From: DATACZ01 sp036258795
Lineage (GTDB): Bacteria > Actinomycetota > CADDZG01 > JAHWKV01
Length of the DNA stretch: 8,812 nucleotides
Direction of reading: 5' to 3'
NCBI GenBank assembly: GCA_036258795.1
Contig: DATACZ010000100.1
Coordinates: forward strand, 1-8,812
Below are positions 1-4,842 of the stretch, one piece after another; the stretch's first letter is position 1, and every line of letters begins with the position of its first letter. Both the position numbers and the translations under genes were made by a program. Under the pieces are notes generated by a model. It ran no database searches, was not told where the DNA came from, and saw only the letters and a program-made list of their open reading frames with translations.

Positions 1-1
1 C

Positions 2-349
2 ATGAAAGACCTGAAGGGTATCGAGGTATCCGGCAGCGGCGATGTCCAAGGCACAGACATCAGCACGGACTCCCTAAGCCTGCAGGGTAGCGGCTCCTTC
101 GACATGACCTTGGCAGGAATAGCCGACCGGCTACAGGTCGACATCTCAGGTTCGGGGGCATTTCAGGGCGAGACCCTGGAAAGCCGCGAGGCCACGGTCA
201 TGATCTCAGGCAGCGGGGACGCCACCGTAAAGGTGGCGGAACGCCTTGACGCCTTCGTCAGTGGATCGGGGAATGTGGTTTACATCGGCAACCCGACCCT
301 TACTCAGCGGGTGAGCGGGTCAGGTTCGGTAACCAGACGCAGCGGTTGA
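2..349 (+). CDS. GIN/DUF2807-like putative adhesin-head protein, C-terminal part
   Basis: About 115 residues are visible, ending at a TGA. The sequence is a series of short strand-turn units built on the motif S-G-S-G or Q-G-S-G (VSGSGDV, QGSGSFD, ISGSGAF, ISGSGDA, VSGSGNV, VSGSGSV), repeating every 15-23 residues. This is the hallmark of the DUF2807 (GIN, putative auto-transporter adhesin head) beta-helix domain, normally found on exported or surface lipoproteins. No signal peptide is visible. The ATG at position 2 is most likely an internal methionine, because the family normally has about 200 or more residues with an export signal, so the 5' end lies outside the window. Function in this family is poorly known; surface or envelope binding is inferred. 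It is the only plus-strand gene supported here and it converges on the minus-strand cluster. The family call is firm and the start is not. Confidence 0.85.
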   Translation: MKDLKGIEVSGSGDVQGTDISTDSLSLQGSGSFDMTLAGIADRLQVDISGSGAFQGETLESREATVMISGSGDATVKVAERLDAFVSGSGNVVYIGNPTLTQRVSGSGSVTRRSG

Positions 350-353
350 GGAA

Positions 354-524
354 TTAAACGGGTGGCCTTCCGACCGGCCGCCGCCTGAAGAAGCTCCAGC
401 CGCCGGGGCCGACGCCCGCAGCAATTATCAGCAGGATGATTCCCCAAATAATCTGTCCCTGCAGGAGTTGGATGACCCCGACCACTGCGAGGATTACCGC
501 GATGATCCACAGAACGGTTCCCAT
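354..524 (-). CDS. GPGG-motif small membrane protein (56 aa)
   Basis: This short gene begins with ATG at 524 and ends with TAA at 354-356, giving 56 residues. The translation opens MGTVLWIIAVILAVVGVIQL and continues as a second hydrophobic stretch (IIWGIILLIIAAGVG), followed by GPGGWSFFRRR at residues 39-49 and a short basic tail. Two closely spaced membrane helices, a GPGG-aromatic turn and an arginine cluster match the small actinobacterial GPGG-motif membrane proteins, whose function is unknown. A purine-rich AAAGGAAG lies about 9 bases before the ATG and acts as the ribosome binding site. It follows the csbD-like gene in the same direction after 62 bases, so the two may be co-transcribed. 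A longer reading frame covering the same DNA (304-510, 68 codons) is not hydrophobic and shows no family features, so it is treated as a shadow. Confidence 0.85.
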   Translation of the reverse strand: MGTVLWIIAVILAVVGVIQLLQGQIIWGIILLIIAAGVGPGGWSFFRRRPVGRPPV

Positions 525-586
525 CTAAGATCGCTTCCTTTCTACCCAGCCCATTGGTCGCCGATGACTTATTTCGTTGACGCCGG

Positions 587-802
587 CTACTCCGTCAGGT
601 CCTTGACGCCTTCCTTGGCACTTTCGAAGGCTCCCTTTGCCTCTCCTTTGGCTTCGGTTAGCTTGCCCTTGGCTTGTTCAGCCTGTCCCTCGGCAGCAAG
701 ATCAGGGTCGTTTATGGTTTCGCCCGCCATTTCCTTTAGCTTGCCTTTGGCCTGCTCAGCTCGGCCTTCGGCCTGATCGCCAGCGGATCCCATCGAAGCC
801 AT
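587..802 (-). CDS. CsbD family stress protein (71 aa)
   Basis: The product is a small, very polar, Ala/Gly/Lys/Glu-rich protein. It carries the CsbD signature twice: AEGRAEQAKGKLKEMAGE and AEGQAEQAKGKLTEAKGE, separated by INDPDL, then a helical tail (FESAKEGVKD). CsbD proteins are short soluble four-helix-type proteins, often induced in general stress responses; the biochemical role is unknown. Two starts are possible. The GTG at 811 sits directly on the ribosome binding site. The ATG at 802 has AAGGAG eight bases upstream, so 802 is chosen (start MASMGSAGDQ). The gene stands 71 bases after the copper-type block and is followed by the GPGG small membrane protein. A sigma-B-like promoter element lies about 50 bases upstream. 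The gene name csbD is not assigned because the family has many paralogues. Confidence 0.9.
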   Translation of the reverse strand: MASMGSAGDQAEGRAEQAKGKLKEMAGETINDPDLAAEGQAEQAKGKLTEAKGEAKGAFESAKEGVKDLTE

Positions 803-843
803 GTGAACCACTCCTTCTTACCGTTGATTCAAGCAGCGCACTG

Positions 844-875
844 GAAGGGATCGTTACCCTGGGGCTTTGCCCTTC
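844..875 (-). terminator. Weak hairpin region after the copper-type block
   Basis: Just after the stop of the last gene in the block, arms GAAGGG (875-870) and CCCTTC (849-844) can pair. They enclose a smaller GGGC-AAA-GCCC hairpin and an AGGG/CCCT pair. No T-run follows, so a standard intrinsic terminator is not shown. It overlaps the candidate promoter, so the two readings compete or coexist. It may act as a weak or Rho-assisted end, or be incidental in GC-rich DNA. Confidence 0.25.
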
Positions 876-879
876 AAAC
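854..879 (-). promoter_or_regulatory. Candidate sigma-B/sigma-F-type promoter for the csbD-like gene
   Basis: Read on the minus strand there is GTTT (879-876), 16 bases, then GGGTAA (859-854). The established sigma-B consensus in Bacillus and the related sigma-F/sigma-B consensus in actinobacteria is GTTT followed 14-16 bases later by GGGTAT or close variants. The match is 4/4 and 5/6 with correct spacing. It would give a 5' leader of about 45 bases before the ATG at 802. The -35 part overlaps the stop codon of the upstream gene. A match this short can arise by chance; the support comes from its place directly before a CsbD-family gene, the class for which sigma-B control is documented in B. 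subtilis. Confidence 0.45.
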
Positions 880-1863
880 CCGGGCTGGAGGCCGCAGAAG
901 GTCCGGATGCCTCAGGCACCATACGCCCAGGACGAGAAGGGTTAACCCAAGGGCCATCTCCGTTACGAGTGCAAGCCGTACTGAGGTCGAAGTTGCCAGT
1001 CCCTGTAGGAATCGAGCGACGGCAAACAAACAGATGTATCCGCCGAATGCGGCTGAGCCCAGGATGGCGAAGCGGTCAGAGCGCAGCACGAACTTGACCA
1101 TGTAGGCGACCAGTGCCAGACCCGGCGTTATCAAAAGCGGTGCAAGGCGGTCCACTCCATCGCCGGGCCTGCCGGCCAGATCGATGACGAGCAGAAAGAC
1201 CTCCGCAATCACGCCGGCGCCGGTCCCGAGAGCCATGGCCCTGGCGCCGGCAGGCACTTCAGGCGTGCGTCCGGCAACGAAACGAACGACCAGCCAGCCG
1301 ACGGCGACCATTAGGAGAATGGGTATCTCGAGCATGAGGGGGCGCGGGATCCAGTCCACGTGGCCCTGGATCTCAACCGGCATCCCCCCGTACCTCGCTG
1401 GAATGCGCCAATCCATGATCGTGGTCCGATCTCCAATCTTCCTCACGTCTTCGGGAGGAGAGTCGTGTGGCCACTCGGCCCTGCTCTCCTGGTAGATGAG
1501 CTCGGGCTCCTCCGTAACCCTTGTCCACCTGGGCGGCATCGAAGCGTCCACGGTTTCCGGGGGGTTCTTGTTCGGGTTCTTGCTGAGAAACCAGGTTGGG
1601 GATCGGCTGTTCGCATAGGCGCCCCGTGGCCCGACCCGGGCCATCGGCTCCTGCTGTTCGCCTATCAGGGTGAGCTCATCGTTTCCGGTTACTCGGACGG
1701 TGAGCTGTGGCGCTCCGGTGGTCTGCGCAACCTGGACGGTAACCGGAACACTTGGCTTCACCCGGTCGAAGAAGGAAACAAATTCTGGCCCAAGGGTGTG
1801 GGCGTAGGCCGGCGTGGGAGTTCCAGCCACCAGGGCGCACAGCGCAAGCGCAAGCCGCAACAT
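874..1863 (-). CDS. Exported protein with C-terminal multi-helix membrane domain, unknown function (329 aa)
   Basis: Residues 1-21 form a signal peptide (MLRLALALCALVAGTPTPAYA) with an AYA cleavage site, so the mature chain would begin with His22 (HTLGPEF). An external domain of about 150 residues follows, polar with many Trp and Pro residues (WFLSKNPNKNPPE, EWPHDSPPEDV, DWRIPARYGG). Five hydrophobic segments come next, near residues 177-197, 210-232, 240-260, 266-288 and 298-316. No named family is recognised. The ATG at 1863 shares its A with the TGA of the gene before it (TGATG). A GTG one codon upstream (1866) has AGGAG nine bases before it and is an equally good start. A longer in-frame extension to 2079 runs through the previous gene and lacks a signal peptide, so it is rejected. 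It is the last gene of the block, and a role in envelope copper handling is inferred from context only. Confidence 0.8.
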   Translation of the reverse strand: MLRLALALCALVAGTPTPAYAHTLGPEFVSFFDRVKPSVPVTVQVAQTTGAPQLTVRVTGNDELTLIGEQQEPMARVGPRGAYANSRSPTWFLSKNPNKNPPETVDASMPPRWTRVTEEPELIYQESRAEWPHDSPPEDVRKIGDRTTIMDWRIPARYGGMPVEIQGHVDWIPRPLMLEIPILLMVAVGWLVVRFVAGRTPEVPAGARAMALGTGAGVIAEVFLLVIDLAGRPGDGVDRLAPLLITPGLALVAYMVKFVLRSDRFAILGSAAFGGYICLFAVARFLQGLATSTSVRLALVTEMALGLTLLVLGVWCLRHPDLLRPPARV

Positions 1864-2576
1864 CACCGTTTGACTCTCCTGAGCGCTCCCAGGGTGACCA
1901 GCAGCAGGCCGCTCCCCGCAGCCGCATAAGCCCACCAGGGCGTGACTCCGGGAGGAGTTGCATCGGACTGCGGAGGCCCTGCGGACACGAAGGAACCTAG
2001 ATCGCCAATTGCTGCCAGCAGTTGAAGACTCTGTGGCACTGTCGTCGTATCCAGGATGTCCCAAGCCGACCCTGTCCATCGCAGGATACTCGTCGCATGC
2101 CGGGGGTAGCGTAAGACCACCTGGACCTTGGCAGCCGGGTCAAGCATCAAGGGCTCGCCGGATGGCTCGTAGGTGGCCCTCACCTCATAGGCGTTGCCGT
2201 CGAAGAACAGGTTGGAGGGCGGTAGGCCGATCGTGTCCGGGTCCTTCGGCGTGATCCTCACCCGAACGGTTGACTGCTCGGGCCTCAGCGCAATACTGCC
2301 CGCCGGAAAGATAACGCTGGCCTGGCCATCGCCGGTCGTAATCGACTTCGCTACAGAACCCGCCGGACCGAGCTCGATGGTCGCACCTCCACCCCTGGCT
2401 CGGATGTTGTCCTCCGCCAGCTCGGCCGGGGGATCAACCCAGCGGTATGGGGCTGGAGGAGCCAGTCCATCGAATACCGGCCGGACAATCAATCCACCGC
2501 TCCTTAAGGAAAGCGCCGCGACCGTCAGGTAGAGCCCCGCGGCGATAAGGCCAGAGGTTAAGCTGCGGAAGGTCAA
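1863..2576 (-). CDS. Bitopic exported or surface protein of unknown function (237 aa)
   Basis: The chain has an N-terminal membrane or uncleaved signal segment (residues about 7-26). Next comes RPVFDGLAPPAPYRWVDPP (residues 32-50), a Pro/aromatic motif that I believe recurs in actinobacterial envelope proteins. A beta-rich external region follows (about 60-200, with ASVIFPAGSIAL and STVRVRITP), then a second helix near 213-232 and the basic tail RRVKR. Topology is therefore a large external domain held by two helices. No named family or enzyme motif is seen. The start is uncertain. TTG at 2576 forms TTGA with the stop of the preceding gene and places the hydrophobic segment at the N-terminus as expected. 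The only ATG-like alternative, at 2654, would overlap the preceding gene by 82 bases and add a non-hydrophobic 26-residue leader. It is followed by a TGATG junction, which implies coupled expression with the next gene. Confidence 0.78.
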   Translation of the reverse strand: MTFRSLTSGLIAAGLYLTVAALSLRSGGLIVRPVFDGLAPPAPYRWVDPPAELAEDNIRARGGGATIELGPAGSVAKSITTGDGQASVIFPAGSIALRPEQSTVRVRITPKDPDTIGLPPSNLFFDGNAYEVRATYEPSGEPLMLDPAAKVQVVLRYPRHATSILRWTGSAWDILDTTTVPQSLQLLAAIGDLGSFVSAGPPQSDATPPGVTPWWAYAAAGSGLLLVTLGALRRVKR

Positions 2577-3817
2577 GGAAGGGCGAAGTGGACAATTGGG
2601 TTGGTGGCAAAGGTTGGCGGCCAGACCACCGCCCGGACGCCGGGCTGAACCCACTCCCAGATCACGCTGGCCGCCAGCTGATTGGCACCGGCCATTCCGC
2701 TCTTCCTGCTCTCGAATGACAGACCACTCCCGTTGGGAAGCGATCCGAGCTTGAGCCTTGTGGTGCGGGCAGCCTCAGCAACCTCCTCGCTTGAGACCTC
2801 GTCGGCTTTCGGCATGACGTAGTGGAACAGCGCCCAAGCTCCGGAGAATCCCGACAGGGCGGCGGCCGACATTGGCTCCCTATATATCGAACGGTACTCT
2901 TCTCGGGCCCAGACAAGCCTTTTCGCTGCTTCTCTGGAGAGCGCTTCAGGGTTGACGACGTCCGCATCAGGCTTGTCCGATGCGAACACGCCGAGTGCCT
3001 GCTCTCCAAGCGTCTCTCCAAACGCGGGGTGGCAGTAGCTGGAGCTGGTACCGATGGTCGCTTGAAGGGGCACCTTTGCCTCCACCACTGCCCGGCGCAG
3101 CGCCACTCCGTCATCCAGATACGCCACCACCATGAGCACATCGGTACGGTCACGGATCAAATCCTGAGCGATCTGACGATAGTCGACGTGGCTGAGGTCG
3201 TAGGCAACCCTGCTGGCCAGCTCCATTCCCGAGTCTCGTATTTCGGCGATGGCCCCTTCGGCCACGCTCCGGCCGTAGACGTCATCTACATAGACGACGG
3301 TGTAGCGCCTCGGCTTGGCGGATTCGGGGAGCGGCTTGCGCAGGTGATCCCGGATGAAGGTAATTGCTGACTTGCCCAGCGATGCCCCGGTCGGCGCGAA
3401 CCGGAACACTCGGTCACTCATCGAAGGAGCGGTACCAACCTCTCCTACTGCTCCGGTCTCCCAAAAAAGAGCACCGGTGCGGGCGGCGGATTGAGCGGCC
3501 TTGCTGGAGATTACGCTGCTATAGCTGCCCAGGATGACGTCCGCGCCGGCTGCATTCAGACGCTTGACCGCCTCGGGAGCGGCCTCCGCAGAGTTTGCCG
3601 GCTGTAGATCAAGCGCGATCGGTCTTCCATGCACTCCGCCCTCACTATTGGCAAGCTTGGCGGCCAGCTGTACTCCCCGGTATTCCTCAATTCCTCCCTC
3701 ACCCAGGCCGCCGCCGGTGGGATAGATCGCGCCCACCTGAAGCGGGCGATTTCCTATGGGACTGCATGCCGGGAGAAGCATCGTTAACGCGGCGACGCAC
3801 AAGATCACTCGTCTCAT
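2573..3817 (-). CDS. LivK-like ABC transporter substrate-binding lipoprotein (414 aa)
   Basis: This is a type I periplasmic binding protein of the branched-chain amino acid/amide class (Peripla_BP_6-like). Residues 1-18 are a lipoprotein signal ending in lipobox LPAC, with Cys18 lipidated. Family landmarks are QVGAIYPTGGG (first strand and loop), LANSEGGVHGRPIALDL (the usual N-x-x-GG-hx-G-RPI segment), GADVILGSYSSVIS (ligand-loop Ser residues) and VYVDDVYGRSVAEG (inter-domain YG-x-x motif). The length is normal for the family. The ATG at 3817 overlaps the stop of the upstream protease gene (ATGA) and has GGGGGGA six bases before it. The in-frame extension to 4330 is read out of the protease gene and is rejected. 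No permease or ATPase gene is visible, so it may be an orphan binding protein, a sensor, or a partner of a distant transporter. The ligand cannot be told from sequence. Confidence 0.88.
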   Translation of the reverse strand: MRRVILCVAALTMLLPACSPIGNRPLQVGAIYPTGGGLGEGGIEEYRGVQLAAKLANSEGGVHGRPIALDLQPANSAEAAPEAVKRLNAAGADVILGSYSSVISSKAAQSAARTGALFWETGAVGEVGTAPSMSDRVFRFAPTGASLGKSAITFIRDHLRKPLPESAKPRRYTVVYVDDVYGRSVAEGAIAEIRDSGMELASRVAYDLSHVDYRQIAQDLIRDRTDVLMVVAYLDDGVALRRAVVEAKVPLQATIGTSSSYCHPAFGETLGEQALGVFASDKPDADVVNPEALSREAAKRLVWAREEYRSIYREPMSAAALSGFSGAWALFHYVMPKADEVSSEEVAEAARTTRLKLGSLPNGSGLSFESRKSGMAGANQLAASVIWEWVQPGVRAVVWPPTFATNPIVHFALP

Positions 3818-4368
3818 CCGAGTCCCCCCACTCCGATCAAGTTGGCCATTGCGTGGGTGGCCGCAGGCGCCGACCACCCTCCGGACACCCACCTTTGCCA
3901 CCCGAAGACCAGCCCTGCGGCCAGGTTGAGAGGTAGCGCCGCCGGGCCGTAGAGGGGGAGGTGCACGACCGCAAAGACAACCGCCGCTCCCACAACTGCC
4001 AGGAAAGCTCCCCTCGGGGCCAGCCATCCGTATAGGAATCGGCGGAAGAATGCCTCCTCCGCCACCGCTGCCAGCAACGTGGCCGTGACTCCCAGTAAAT
4101 CGACCGGCAGAGCCACGGAGGGGCCGAGCCCGGCCACCAAACCAACCGCTCCCATTCCGAGGCCGGTGGCGCCCAGCCAGACCGCTGGGGATGCCTTTGA
4201 TCCGCTGACCCGGACCGGCGCCATCACACCAATGAGCCCGACCAGACAGATGAGCAAGATGGCTCCTCGGCCGGGGGCCCTCGCGGTAAGGGCGACTATC
4301 CCGAGGGTCAGAGCGAGCGGTTGCTCCCACCCCGGCGCCCCAGTCCTAACTGCGCCTTGGGATGCCAT
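3814..4368 (-). CDS. CPBP-family intramembrane glutamic/metal protease (184 aa)
   Basis: The protein is hydrophobic throughout and carries the three CPBP (CAAX protease / bacteriocin-processing, ABI) motifs. Motif 1 is E104-E105-A-F-F-R109, motif 2 is F132-A-V-V-H136, and motif 3 is H172-A-M-A-N176. These residues form the catalytic centre inside the membrane in this family, which includes Rce1-type prenyl-protein proteases and bacterial peptide-processing enzymes. All key residues are present, so activity is expected; the substrate is unknown. Length is on the short side but the core is complete. The ATG at 4368 overlaps the previous stop as TGATG. A GTG one codon upstream (4371) gives a GTGA overlap and is an equal alternative. 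The stop overlaps the start of the binding-protein gene (ATGA), so translation of the two is probably coupled. Processing of a neighbouring lipoprotein or exported peptide is an inference from position. Confidence 0.88.
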   Translation of the reverse strand: MASQGAVRTGAPGWEQPLALTLGIVALTARAPGRGAILLICLVGLIGVMAPVRVSGSKASPAVWLGATGLGMGAVGLVAGLGPSVALPVDLLGVTATLLAAVAEEAFFRRFLYGWLAPRGAFLAVVGAAVVFAVVHLPLYGPAALPLNLAAGLVFGWQRWVSGGWSAPAATHAMANLIGVGGLG

Positions 4369-4799
4369 CACTGCACGGTGAAGGTGACGGTCTCTATCAC
4401 GCGAGGGTTGAAGGGGGTGTGGTCGCCGGCAGCAAACTCCGCTTCCAGGAGGTGCTGGCCCGGGGCCAACCCGGTCAGCCGCTCCTCGAGCCCTCCAAGA
4501 AGAGTCACGATGCGGCCATCAAGCTTGAGATGGATGTGACCTTCATCCGGTCTAACTTGCGTGGTGGCCCGCGGGATGATCTTGCCGCCGGCCAGCTCGA
4601 GCCGCACGATGGCTTGGTCCGCGGGGACCACGGCCCCCGGCTGAGGTTCCACGATAGATATCCTGGCGGTGGAGGAAATCCTCGAGCCACCACCCCCATC
4701 GGAACCTTTTTCATCTGAACCGCAGGCCGTTGTCGCAGCGGCCACCACGATTAGCATGGCCATAATCGTTATCCACCTCGGGTTCCTAAACGGTGCCAT
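4368..4799 (-). CDS. Small lipoprotein with His-containing Ig-like domain (143 aa)
   Basis: The N-terminus is basic then hydrophobic (MAPFRNPRWITIMAMLIVVA) and ends at TTAC-GS with Cys26, a somewhat weak lipobox. A Gly/Ser linker follows (SDGGGGS). The remaining domain of about 95 residues is beta-rich: ISIVEPQPGAVVP, RLELAGGKI, then DEGHIHLKLDG (86-95), LAPGQHLLEAEF (111-122) and AAGDHTPFNP. The pattern G-H-x-H-x-x-x-D-G plus G-x-H and D-H resembles Ig-like domains of the DUF4399 type found beside copper genes; that assignment is tentative. His88, His90, His116 and His127 could bind metal. The start is ambiguous. ATG at 4799 has a modest GGGA site. TTG at 4817 sits six bases behind a strong GGAGG and adds only six residues. 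It lies 43 bases after the CopC-CopD gene and overlaps the protease start. Confidence 0.8.
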   Translation of the reverse strand: MAPFRNPRWITIMAMLIVVAAATTACGSDEKGSDGGGGSRISSTARISIVEPQPGAVVPADQAIVRLELAGGKIIPRATTQVRPDEGHIHLKLDGRIVTLLGGLEERLTGLAPGQHLLEAEFAAGDHTPFNPRVIETVTFTVQ

Positions 4800-4842
4800 C
4801 TGAGATCCCACTTTCAATTGGTTCCTCCCGTGCCGTTCGTTG

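Noticed and set aside
2..330. S-G-S-G repeats as a DNA repeat or CRISPR-like array
   Set aside because: The periodicity is at protein level (beta-helix turns). The DNA units differ in length and sequence.
304..510. 68-codon minus-strand frame over the left gene junction
   Set aside because: Polar, Arg/Pro-rich, with no family features. It overlaps the well-supported GPGG membrane protein in another frame and runs into the DUF2807 gene.
530..560. GGGTAG upstream of the GPGG gene as a second sigma-B-type -10 box
   Set aside because: No GTTT at a suitable distance, and it lies only about 17 bases before the ATG.
1360..1929. 189-codon plus-strand frame
   Set aside because: It lies antisense to two supported genes, has an Arg/Pro/Gly/Trp-rich composition typical of shadow frames in GC-rich DNA, and has no domain.
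1864..2079. N-terminal extension of the 329-residue protein by 72 residues
   Set aside because: It overlaps the preceding gene in another frame and buries the signal peptide. The start at 1863 (or 1866) fits better.
2822..3370. 182-codon plus-strand frame
   Set aside because: It is antisense to the binding lipoprotein, whose family motifs are clear. No recognisable protein features.
3818..4330. N-terminal extension of the binding protein by 171 residues
   Set aside because: The extension is the protease gene read in another frame. The ATG at 3817 gives a proper lipoprotein signal and an ATGA junction.
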